From Roseofilum acuticapitatum BLCC-M154 (lineage in GTDB: Bacteria; Cyanobacteriota; Cyanobacteriia; Cyanobacteriales; Desertifilaceae): a stretch of 64,000 nucleotides of DNA. The notes under the pieces are model-generated. The model searched no databases. It was given only the letters and a program-made list of their open reading frames with translations, and was not told the DNA's origin. Positions 28,274 to 36,661 of this stretch are shown here, in pieces. Each line of letters starts with the position of its first letter. The stretch's first letter is position 1. The position numbers and the translations under genes were made by a program. The stretch spans positions 1-64,000 of the forward strand of contig NZ_JAQOSP010000109.1 in the NCBI RefSeq assembly GCF_030068475.1, in the 5' to 3' direction.

Positions 28274-30109
28274 ATGGTTTTTTATAACTCAGAAGATTCT
28301 AATAAATACAATATTTTACTGGTTGATGACACTCCAGAAAATTTACGTTTGCTCTCTGATTTACTGAGTCAACAGGGTTATAAAGTGCGGAGTGTTATGA
28401 ATGGTAGAACAGCGATTAAAGCAGCTCAGGCAAAACCGCCGGATTTGATTTTACTTGATATTAATATGCCCCAAATGAATGGGTATCAAGTCTGTCAGGA
28501 ACTTAAAATAATTGATGAAACTCAAGAAATACCGATTATATTTATCAGTGCATTAAATGAGGTTTTTGATAAGGTTAAGGCCTTCCGAGTGGGAGGATGT
28601 GACTATATTAGTAAGCCCTTTCAAATTGAAGAGGTTCTCGCAAGAGTCAAACATCAATTGAAACTGAAAACAACTCAAAATGAACTGAAAGATTTAAATT
28701 TAAAACTCGAAGCACGAGTTCAAGAACGAACGCAAAAACTGCAAGAAAGTAATCAAGCCTTAAGCCAAGAAATTCAGGAACGCAAGCGAATTCAGCAGAA
28801 ACTGTTGGATATGGCTCTTCATGATTCCTTAACGGGACTACCAAACCGGGCTTTATTTATGGAACGACTCGAATCGGCTATCCAAGGTCTCAAGATGAGT
28901 TCAGATCGCCAATTTGCCGTTTTATTCCTAGACTGCGATCGCTTCAAAGTAATCAATGACTCCCTCGGCCATCTCGTCGGCGATCAACTCCTCCAGGCGA
29001 TCGCCCAACGAATCAACAGCCTCCTAGATCCCAACATGCTCCTCGCTCGCCTAGGCGGAGACGAATTTACCATACTCATAGAATCGACGGGCAGCCTAGA
29101 AGAAGTTCAAAACCTAGCAGAAACCATCCTCAAGAGCCTCTCCTACTCCTTCCAACTCCAACACCACGAAGTCTTTATTAACGCCAGTATCGGCATTGTC
29201 CTCAGCCATCCGGACTACCACAAACCCGAATATGTCCTCCGAGATGCCGACACCGCCATGTACAAAGCCAAAGCCATGGGTAAAGGACAATACCATGTCT
29301 TTGACCCCACCATGCACGAATTGGCGCTCAAACGGCTCAACCTAGAAACCGCACTCCGCAAAGCCATAGAACACCAAGAATTTCTCATTCACTACCAACC
29401 CATCATTAACCTGCAAACGGGTAAAATCAGTGGATTTGAAGCCCTCGTGCGCTGGCAACACCCCCAAAAAGGACTGATCAGCCCTGGAGAATTTATCCCC
29501 ATCTGCGAAGAAACCGGACTGATCAACGACATTGGCTATTGGGTCTTTCAGCAAGCCTGTCATCAACTCAAAATCTGGCAACAAACCCTCAAAAATGACA
29601 GCCTTAAAATCAGCATCAATCTCTCCGTCCGCCAATTCTCCCAAATAAACCTAATGGAAAAAGTGGCCGAAACCGTCACCCAAACCCAGATTTTGCCCCA
29701 GTGCCTCACCATGGAGATCACCGAGAGTGCCTTGATTGAAAACCCCATGCACGCCCGCACCCTCCTCCATGAAATCCGAGATCGAGACATTCACATTTCC
29801 CTAGATGACTTTGGTACGGGCTACTCTTCCCTGTCCTATCTCCATACCCTACCCATCGATATTCTAAAAATCGATCGCTCCTTTATCAACACCCTCAGTC
29901 AAGACCCCTCAGATCTTGGCCTGATTCCCCCCATTATCCAAATTGGCCAAACCCTGAACATGAAAGTGGTCGCTGAGGGCATAGAAACCCCAAAACAACT
30001 GGAAATCCTCAGACAACTCAACTGTGATTTTGGCCAAGGCTATTGGTTTGCCAAACCCCTCAATATCAGAGAAGCGACTGCCCTGCTGCAATCTAATCCC
30101 CAATGGTAG
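28274..30109 (+). CDS. REC-GGDEF-EAL bifunctional c-di-GMP protein
   Basis: The 611-aa protein comprises a receiver (residues 12-130, Asp62 in LLDINMPQMNG), a coiled coil (135-175), a GGDEF domain with intact RLGGDEFTIL, and an EAL domain with GFEALVRWQHP, EITESALIENP and DDFGTGYSSLSYL. Both active sites look complete, so it could make and degrade c-di-GMP; no RxxD inhibitory site precedes GGDEF. The receiver resembles that of the kinase at 34851 very closely, suggesting common phosphodonors. Codon usage changes sharply inside the gene: up to about 28900 it is AT-rich, later strongly C-ending. It sits between two orphan-type kinases. Confidence 0.93.
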   Translation: MVFYNSEDSNKYNILLVDDTPENLRLLSDLLSQQGYKVRSVMNGRTAIKAAQAKPPDLILLDINMPQMNGYQVCQELKIIDETQEIPIIFISALNEVFDKVKAFRVGGCDYISKPFQIEEVLARVKHQLKLKTTQNELKDLNLKLEARVQERTQKLQESNQALSQEIQERKRIQQKLLDMALHDSLTGLPNRALFMERLESAIQGLKMSSDRQFAVLFLDCDRFKVINDSLGHLVGDQLLQAIAQRINSLLDPNMLLARLGGDEFTILIESTGSLEEVQNLAETILKSLSYSFQLQHHEVFINASIGIVLSHPDYHKPEYVLRDADTAMYKAKAMGKGQYHVFDPTMHELALKRLNLETALRKAIEHQEFLIHYQPIINLQTGKISGFEALVRWQHPQKGLISPGEFIPICEETGLINDIGYWVFQQACHQLKIWQQTLKNDSLKISINLSVRQFSQINLMEKVAETVTQTQILPQCLTMEITESALIENPMHARTLLHEIRDRDIHISLDDFGTGYSSLSYLHTLPIDILKIDRSFINTLSQDPSDLGLIPPIIQIGQTLNMKVVAEGIETPKQLEILRQLNCDFGQGYWFAKPLNIREATALLQSNPQW

Positions 30110-30196
30110 ACTTCTACGATAAGCTATAACCGTGACCACTCAAAGCGGCATCTACACCCCTCATCCCTAGCATGAATTTTCTGATTCCCTAGAAGT

Positions 30197-32461
30197 ATGT
30201 CCAGATCTCCCTTCTTCCCCATCCTTTTAGTCGCTCCGTTATGCCTCTCAAGTGCGATCGCCATCGGACTAAGTGCATGGGTATATTTAAGAAGCGGACT
30301 CCCCATCCCTCCAGCCATCCAGTTAACCTGGATAACTCTCCTCTTAACCACCGCTTTAGGAATCAAAAACACCTACACCTTACACCGTCAGCTTCGCCAA
30401 CCCCCTAAAACCCCCTCACCTCCCCCAGACAACGATCAACATCAGCCCCCAGAAGTCTCCTCCAACCTCCTTCTCACCCTAGAACAGACCTTAAATACCA
30501 CAACTGACTTTCCCAGCACCCTCCACCTGATCCTCGAACAAATTTGTCAACTCACCGGTTGGACTTATGCCGAGGCCTGGATTCCCACGGCTGATAAAAG
30601 CGCCCTCCAATGTAGTCCCATCTGGTACAAAAATACCCAAACCCTCTCCCCCGATCATCTCAATACCCTACAAGACTTCCGCCACTACACCGAAGGCCTC
30701 ATCCTCCTACCCGAAGAAGATATCCCCGGACAAGTCTGGCATAGTAACCAACCCCAATGGTTTGGGAACCTCTCCCAAGATAATGATATTTTTTCTAGGG
30801 GAACCCTAGCCCATAAAGTCGGTCTAGGAGCTGCCTTTGGCCTGCCAATTCCCATCCCTGCTCAAGAAACCTTAACGCCTAACCTGATTCCTAGACGGTC
30901 TGCCACCTTGGGAATTTTAGTATTCTTTACCCATTATTCGTCCTTCCAAGATCCCTACTGGGTAAAACAACTCTCCTATCGGGCCCTCGACTTTGGTCGC
31001 ATTCTCCATCAAAAACAAGTCACTACAGAATTCAAAACTCTCTTCAGTGCGATCACTGATGTAATTTTGGTCTTTGATGCCCAAGGCTACATCCTGAATA
31101 TTGCCCCGACCACTCCCAAACCCCTTTACCAAATGCCTTCCCACCTGATTGGTAAAAGTGTACAAGATATCTTTGAATCGGAACAATCAGCGACCTTTAT
31201 CAATTGGATCTGGGAGAGTTTGAATACTCAAACCACCCTACAAACCGAATATCAACTCATCATAGAAGATCAAAGCCTGTGGTTTTCTGCCACGATTGCC
31301 CCGATTACGGATGCCTCTGGCATGGGTGATGCTGTCATTTGGATTGCTCGTGATATTACTGAGCGCAAAGAAGTGATGGAAGCCCTCTCTAGGGCTAAGG
31401 AAGTGGCAGAAACGGCCAATCAGGCTAAAAGTAATTTTTTGGCAAAAATGAGCCATGAATTGCGTACTCCCCTCAACGCGATTCTAGGGTTTACACAGGT
31501 GATGATCCGCCATTTGAGTGCTAATCCTACGGCTCTGAGTCCGGCTCAAATTGAAGAGCATTTTGGTTATCTGAAAGTGATTCATAACAGTGGGGAACAT
31601 TTATTAGACCTGATTAATGATTTGTTAAATTGGTCAAAAATAGAAGCCGGAAAAATGGAACTCCATCAGACTCGCTTCAATTTGTACGATATGCTCAGTA
31701 CCCTCTATCAAATGTTTAAACTTAAAGCAGATCATCAAGGGTTAAATTTGTCTTTTGATGTTTCGGCTAAGGTTCCTCCTTTTATTGAAGCCGATTCGGG
31801 AAAATTGCGCCAAGTGTTTATTAATTTATTAGGTAATGCTCTCAAGTTTACTCCCCAAGGGGGGATTAATGTGCGGGTAGATTTCTCCCATGATAGAACC
31901 TTGGAGGAGGCAACCTTAGTCTGTGAAGTTCAAGATACCGGAATTGGGATTGCGCCGAGTGAGTTGAATCACTTATTTGAACCCTTTGTACAAAGTTCGA
32001 GCGATCGCGGTTTTCAAGAAGGAACGGGTTTGGGTTTACCCATTAGTCAACAAGTAGTCGAACTGATGGGAGGTGCGCTAACCGTAGAATCGGAGGTAGG
32101 AAAAGGAAGTAAGTTCCGGTTTACTCTACCTGTCAAACTCGATGTTTCTTTAGTCTCCACTGTCCCTTCAGAACCCATAGAGTATTCCATACCAGCCCAT
32201 CTCAAACCCCTGAATACAGATTTGGAGATCAAACCGCAACTCTTTGAAATCGAAGATCTCAGTTATGTTCAATCCTCAGATTGGATAAAACTGCAACAAG
32301 CAACTTTAGCGGCTGAAGAAGAATTACTCCTCAAATTAATTGATGAAATCTTTATTCCTAACTCACAGATGCGTGAGTGTCTGACTGAATGGGTTCATGA
32401 TTTCCAATTCGATCGAGTCCATCAGTTAATTAGTGAGCAACTCTCTCAACAGGTAAATTGA
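30197..32461 (+). CDS. Membrane GAF-PAS histidine kinase with tail domain but no receiver
   Basis: The 754-aa protein has two N-terminal membrane helices (about 8-30 and 40-60), a Pro-rich linker, a GAF domain (about 92-275), a PAS domain (about 275-395), HisKA (KMSHELRTPLNAILGFTQVM) and HATPase (INLLGNALKFTPQGG, DTGIGIAPSEL, GTGLGLPISQQVVEL). After the ATPase comes a linker and directly the tail domain (WIKLQQATLAAEEELLLKLI to HDFQFDRVHQLI); its relatives at 24405 and 32461 carry a receiver at this point. The stop overlaps the next gene's start (TGATG), implying translational coupling and a joint complex. Confidence 0.9.
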   Translation: MSRSPFFPILLVAPLCLSSAIAIGLSAWVYLRSGLPIPPAIQLTWITLLLTTALGIKNTYTLHRQLRQPPKTPSPPPDNDQHQPPEVSSNLLLTLEQTLNTTTDFPSTLHLILEQICQLTGWTYAEAWIPTADKSALQCSPIWYKNTQTLSPDHLNTLQDFRHYTEGLILLPEEDIPGQVWHSNQPQWFGNLSQDNDIFSRGTLAHKVGLGAAFGLPIPIPAQETLTPNLIPRRSATLGILVFFTHYSSFQDPYWVKQLSYRALDFGRILHQKQVTTEFKTLFSAITDVILVFDAQGYILNIAPTTPKPLYQMPSHLIGKSVQDIFESEQSATFINWIWESLNTQTTLQTEYQLIIEDQSLWFSATIAPITDASGMGDAVIWIARDITERKEVMEALSRAKEVAETANQAKSNFLAKMSHELRTPLNAILGFTQVMIRHLSANPTALSPAQIEEHFGYLKVIHNSGEHLLDLINDLLNWSKIEAGKMELHQTRFNLYDMLSTLYQMFKLKADHQGLNLSFDVSAKVPPFIEADSGKLRQVFINLLGNALKFTPQGGINVRVDFSHDRTLEEATLVCEVQDTGIGIAPSELNHLFEPFVQSSSDRGFQEGTGLGLPISQQVVELMGGALTVESEVGKGSKFRFTLPVKLDVSLVSTVPSEPIEYSIPAHLKPLNTDLEIKPQLFEIEDLSYVQSSDWIKLQQATLAAEEELLLKLIDEIFIPNSQMRECLTEWVHDFQFDRVHQLISEQLSQQVN

Positions 32462-34800
32462 TGATCGCAATGGGTAACATAACTCGTCAGATCAAACAGC
32501 AGTGGAATCGCATTAGGTTAGGGCGTATCCGGGACAAGATCGGATCGGGTTATGTGTTAGCCATTGGCACAGGATTAGCGGGTTCCTTAGTTGGCTTGGT
32601 GGTGGCGGATTATTATCAAGGACAGGGAATTCTACAATTGGCGGATGCGAATATTCAGGCTCAATTGTTGGTTCATTTCCAGGTGGAAATTGAGCGATCG
32701 CAGCGACTCGCCCTTTTACTCACCACTGTAGTCGGCGATCGCCAAGCTCTAGAACTCTACCAAAACAGTCTCAAAGACAACCTAGGGCAGATCGACACCA
32801 TCCATCAAAACCTACAAACCTTTATCACAGGTAATCCCGCCTGGTTAGCCGTTCCTGTAGAAACCTTTGGGCCATTTTTAGACCAGTATATCCAAGCCTT
32901 AGCCCAATATAGCGATCGCATCCAACAGATTATTAACCAACCGAATATTTCCTTAGAAGAGCAGAACAATCAACTCAGATCCCTGATTCTCTCCCAACAA
33001 CAAGAATTAGAAGACTTAGCCACTACCCTCGATCGAATGCTGATCATGGCTCAACAGCAAGCTCGGCAAGCCGAAGTCGAACTCGAAAATGCCCAAGGTC
33101 TAGAAAAAAGCATTATTATTACCAGTAGCCTCTTAGCCGTGGCGATCGCCGGTTGGATCGCCCTACGCACCACCCAAGCCATTCTCAGTCCCCTAGAAAA
33201 ACTCACCCACTTAGCCAGCACCGCCACCCAAGACGAAAACTGGCAACTCCGAATACCCATCCACACCCAAGACGAAATCGCCACCCTGGGTAAAACCCTC
33301 AACGCCCTCATGGAAAGAGTACAAACCCATACCGAGCAACTCCTCCAAGCCAAAGAAGCCGCCGAAAAAGCCAATCAAGCCAAAAGCATATTCCTCGCCA
33401 AAATGAGCCATGAATTGCGTACACCGCTCCATGCCATTCTCGGATTCACCCAAATTATGGTTAAAGAGCAAAACTTACCCGGCAAACATCAAGAACAACT
33501 ACAAACCATCTACAGCAGTAGCCAACATCTACTCGGCCTAATTAACGACATTTTAGACTTATCCAAAATCGAAGCCGGAAAACTAGAGCTTTTACCCCAC
33601 TCCTTTAGCTTACCCACATTCATCCATCATTTAGAAAGTATCTTACTATTCAAAGCCAAAAAGAAAAGCCTCGATCTCCAGATCGAAATTCAAGCAAATG
33701 TCCCCGATCAACTCTACACCGATGAACAGAAACTACGCCAAATCCTACTCAATTTACTCAGTAATGCCATAAAATTCACTGATCAAGGCGTAATTTCCTT
33801 AACCATCGCCCTTGCCAATCAACCAGACACTCTAGAATTTACCATCTCCGACACCGGTATGGGGATTGCCAGCGAAGAATTAGACCAACTTTTTCAACCC
33901 TTTGAACAAACCCAAAGTGGCAAACAATCCCAGGAAGGAACTGGACTAGGATTAACCATTAGCCGCCAATTAGTCCATCTCCTCGGAGGAACCCTCACCG
34001 TATCAAGTCAACTCAATCTAGGAACCGTCTTTACGTTTGATCTCCCCCTCATCTCTAATCCACAGACAACAGAACCCATACCTAGAGTCGAGCGCAGAAT
34101 TCAAGGCATTGCCTCCACAGACCAAACCTATCGCATTTTAGTCGTGGATGATAAATGGGAAAACCGGGAAATTCTCCGTTGCTTGCTCACTCCTTTAGGC
34201 TTTGAAGTGCAAGCAGCCACTCAAGGAGAAGAAGCCCTTGCGCTGTGGGAACAAGAATCAGTAGATTTGATTTTAACCGATATTCGGATGCCCATCCTAG
34301 ACGGTTATGGTCTAGTCGCCACTATCCGTCAACGAGAACAGCAACGTGCCCTCACCCCTGTTCCCATCATCGTCACCACTGCCAGTACCTTTGAAGAAGA
34401 GCGTCAGCAGATGTTGGACACCGGATGTAATGATTTAGTCCATAAACCCTTTCCTGAATCCCTAATTTTAGAGAAAATTGCTCAGTATTTAGAACTAGAA
34501 TATACTTATGAATCAGAACCAGAAAGTGATGCTGATCCCAACTCCCCCCCTCAAGCTGCCCAATTCTCCCTTGCAGATGCCATGGCCCAACAACCGATAG
34601 AATGGATTGCAGCCTTACAAAAAGGAGCAACTGAAGCCGATGCCGATCTTATTGTGCCCTTGATCGACCAACTCCCCACCTCTCAATTAGAATTGAGACA
34701 ACAGTTAGGTAATTGGGTCGATAATTTCCAGTTTGAAGCGATTTGTGAGATAACAGAAGAGTGTATTCGCCAAGAAAGTCACCAGTTTATTACTCGCTAA
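32461..34800 (+). CDS. Membrane HAMP histidine kinase-receiver hybrid with tail domain
   Basis: I take ATG 32461, which overlaps the previous stop (TGATG); ATG 32470 is an alternative. Domains over 779 aa: TM1 (about 28-50), a helical extracytoplasmic sensor region rich in Gln and Leu (50-210), TM2 (about 212-232), HAMP (235-290), HisKA (KMSHELRTPLHAILGFTQIM), HATPase (LNLLSNAIKFTDQG, GTGLGLTISRQLVHL), receiver (YRILVVDDKWENR, phosphoacceptor in ILTDIRMPILDG) and the tail (WIAALQKGATEADADLIVPL to VDNFQFEAICEI). It probably senses an external signal and passes phosphate within the five-gene cluster. Confidence 0.91.
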   Translation: MIAMGNITRQIKQQWNRIRLGRIRDKIGSGYVLAIGTGLAGSLVGLVVADYYQGQGILQLADANIQAQLLVHFQVEIERSQRLALLLTTVVGDRQALELYQNSLKDNLGQIDTIHQNLQTFITGNPAWLAVPVETFGPFLDQYIQALAQYSDRIQQIINQPNISLEEQNNQLRSLILSQQQELEDLATTLDRMLIMAQQQARQAEVELENAQGLEKSIIITSSLLAVAIAGWIALRTTQAILSPLEKLTHLASTATQDENWQLRIPIHTQDEIATLGKTLNALMERVQTHTEQLLQAKEAAEKANQAKSIFLAKMSHELRTPLHAILGFTQIMVKEQNLPGKHQEQLQTIYSSSQHLLGLINDILDLSKIEAGKLELLPHSFSLPTFIHHLESILLFKAKKKSLDLQIEIQANVPDQLYTDEQKLRQILLNLLSNAIKFTDQGVISLTIALANQPDTLEFTISDTGMGIASEELDQLFQPFEQTQSGKQSQEGTGLGLTISRQLVHLLGGTLTVSSQLNLGTVFTFDLPLISNPQTTEPIPRVERRIQGIASTDQTYRILVVDDKWENREILRCLLTPLGFEVQAATQGEEALALWEQESVDLILTDIRMPILDGYGLVATIRQREQQRALTPVPIIVTTASTFEEERQQMLDTGCNDLVHKPFPESLILEKIAQYLELEYTYESEPESDADPNSPPQAAQFSLADAMAQQPIEWIAALQKGATEADADLIVPLIDQLPTSQLELRQQLGNWVDNFQFEAICEITEECIRQESHQFITR

Positions 34801-34850
34801 TATATGCAATTGTTAAATTTTATAGTGTAGCTTAACTCGCTTTCCCTCCC

Positions 34851-36233
34851 ATGAATCACACTCCCAATCATCCAGAACCCGCTAATATTTTGTTGATTGA
34901 TGATATGCCCAACAATCTTCGCTTGCTGTCGAGTTTGTTAGGTAAGCAAGGATATAAGGTCAGAAGCGTGATTAATGGAGCCATGGGACTCAAAGCGGCT
35001 CAAGCGAAACCACCGGATTTAATTTTGCTCGATATTAATATGCCCGACCTCAATGGTTATGAAGTCTGTACTAAACTCAAGGAACATGAAATAACCCAAG
35101 AAATACCCGTCATTTTTTTGAGCGCATTAGACGATGTGATTGATAAGGTAAAAGCTTTCCGTGTCGGTGGCTCAGATTATATTACCAAACCTTTTCAAAT
35201 TGAAGAAGTGCTAGTACGGGTACAAAATCAGTTACAACTGCGACAAGCACAAAAAATGCTGGCCCAACAAAATGTGATTTTAGAGCAAGAAATCTGCGAT
35301 CGCAAAAAAATTCAGGTATCTCTAGAAGAACGAGAAACAGAGCTGAAACAACAAACTGAGCGTTTAGAAGCCGCTTTAATGAAAATTCAGAAAACTCAAT
35401 TACAACTGGTTCAAAGTGAAAAAATGGCCAGCTTGGGACAACTGGTTGCAGGTATTGCCCATGAAATTAATAATCCGATCAGCTTTATTTACGGTAATGT
35501 CCATTATGTCAGAGATTACTTAGATGATTTAGTCGATACCATAAAAAAATATCAGAAAAATTATCCTGAACCGACAGAAGATATTAAAGCGTTTACGGAA
35601 GAAATTGATTTAGATTTTGTGATTGACGATCTCAAGATGATGATGACTTCCATGGAAAGTGGTGTGGAAAGAATTCATGGGATTGTTTTGGGACTGCGGA
35701 CTTTTTCTAGACTCGATGAAGCCGCGATTAAATCCGTAGACTTACATGAAGGGATTGAGAGTACCCTATTAATTGTTCAACATCGATTGCACCAAAACCC
35801 TAATCGACCAGCTATTAAAGCGATCAAAAACTATGGTCAGTTGCCTAAAGTCACCTGCTATTCTGGACAAATTCATCAAGTTTTTCTGCATCTGATTGAA
35901 AATGCTATTGATGCCCTAGAAGATCAAACCTTTGATGGTTTAGCTTCGGATGATTCTATTCCTACTTTAGAAATTAGCACTCACCTGATGAACGATGAAC
36001 AAGTGCAAATTTGTTTTAAGGATAATGGGGTTGGAATTCCAGATGAGATAAAAACGCAAATTTTTAATCCATTTTTTACGACTAAATCCGTCGGTAAGGG
36101 GAGTGGTTTGGGGCTTTCCATTTGCTATCAAATTATTGTGGAGCAACATCAAGGACAACTGAGTTATACCCCATTGCCTGATGGGGGGAGCCAATTTACG
36201 ATTCAAATTCCGATTCATCTGAATGAGTCATGA
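34851..36233 (+). CDS. Receiver-histidine kinase (REC-HK), cytosolic
   Basis: The 460-aa protein starts with a receiver ([20 protein letters not shown]; Asp61 in [11 protein letters not shown]), then a long coiled coil (about 128-192), then a kinase core of the [17 protein letters not shown] type (His204) and an HATPase domain ([36 protein letters not shown]). REC-first kinases typically have their activity gated by phosphorylation of the receiver, so it probably sits downstream of the neighbouring hybrid kinases. It starts 50 bp after the previous gene and closes the cluster; no DNA-binding regulator follows. Confidence 0.92.
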   Translation: MNHTPNHPEPANILLIDDMPNNLRLLSSLLGKQGYKVRSVINGAMGLKAAQAKPPDLILLDINMPDLNGYEVCTKLKEHEITQEIPVIFLSALDDVIDKVKAFRVGGSDYITKPFQIEEVLVRVQNQLQLRQAQKMLAQQNVILEQEICDRKKIQVSLEERETELKQQTERLEAALMKIQKTQLQLVQSEKMASLGQLVAGIAHEINNPISFIYGNVHYVRDYLDDLVDTIKKYQKNYPEPTEDIKAFTEEIDLDFVIDDLKMMMTSMESGVERIHGIVLGLRTFSRLDEAAIKSVDLHEGIESTLLIVQHRLHQNPNRPAIKAIKNYGQLPKVTCYSGQIHQVFLHLIENAIDALEDQTFDGLASDDSIPTLEISTHLMNDEQVQICFKDNGVGIPDEIKTQIFNPFFTTKSVGKGSGLGLSICYQIIVEQHQGQLSYTPLPDGGSQFTIQIPIHLNES

Positions 36234-36656
36234 GTAATGAGTAATCCAGATTCCAAGTGCTGTGACTGCACTCAATGAGTGCATTGGGTTTTAGGGAGTG
36301 CGAGCGTCTCGCTCGTTGTCTCCCCTAGGGAGCAAGTCAAATTTTGTAAGGTGGGCACTGCCCCACCCTACCCGTTTACTCATTACAGCAGTTTTCGCGC
36401 TTTATGTGGGACATCTTGATCCCCCTTTCATGTCCGCTTGCGGAAAATCCCCCTTAAAAAGCAGGGGGTTTTCCTATTCCCCCCTTTTTAAGGGGGGCAA
36501 GGGGGGATCTTTTACTGTCCACCGATACAGCGCTTTGCGCTGTATTCATTACTCAAGTATAACTAGGCTTCCAACTCCCGCACGGCCTTAAAATAGCCCT
36601 TTTGCCCGCCAAATGCCTTGATGATTTCCATCGGTGTTCCCATTAGGAGATGCCGA
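36234..36656. other. Repeat-filled intergenic region with nested repeat
   Basis: Between convergent genes lie a GAGTGCGAGCGTCTCGCTCG hairpin (36295-36316), a GGTGGGCACTGCCCCACC palindrome (36350-36368) and a MITE-like element (36418-36509). A short coding-like stretch in an alternative frame next to the AAA gene (36563-36661) is listed separately. The plus-strand open frame at 36298-36591 consists of repeats and is rejected. Confidence 0.75.
36418..36509. repeat. GATCCCCC-ended MITE-like element interrupted by another repeat
   Basis: This is a short relative of 15463-15606 with ends GATCCCCCT and GGGGGGATC. Compared with that copy, 18 bases (36427-36444, TTCATGTCCGCTTGCGGA) are inserted between GATCCCCCT and AAATCCCCCTTAAAAAG. 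The insert is itself a member of the dispersed TTCATGTCCGC..GCGGAAA family. Confidence 0.85.
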
Positions 36657-36661
36657 TTACA
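36563..36661 (-). pseudogene. Possible frameshifted C-terminal tail of the AAA ATPase gene
   Basis: Immediately past the AAA gene stop, the +1 frame reads C-N-R-H-L-L-M-G-T-P-M-E-I-I-K-A-F-G-G-Q and then K-G-Y-F-K-A-V-R-E-L-E-A before a TAG at 36563-36565. The composition is protein-like, unlike the repeat DNA beyond it. A one-base change around 36660 would join it to the ATPase. It may instead be a 26-aa separate ORF (ATG 36643) or chance. Confidence 0.4.

Noticed and set aside
29114-29790. Several antisense ORFs opposite the GGDEF-EAL gene
   Set aside because: They are shadows created by C-rich codon usage of the sense gene.
36298-36591. 97-codon plus-strand ORF
   Set aside because: It consists of palindromic repeats and a MITE-like element.
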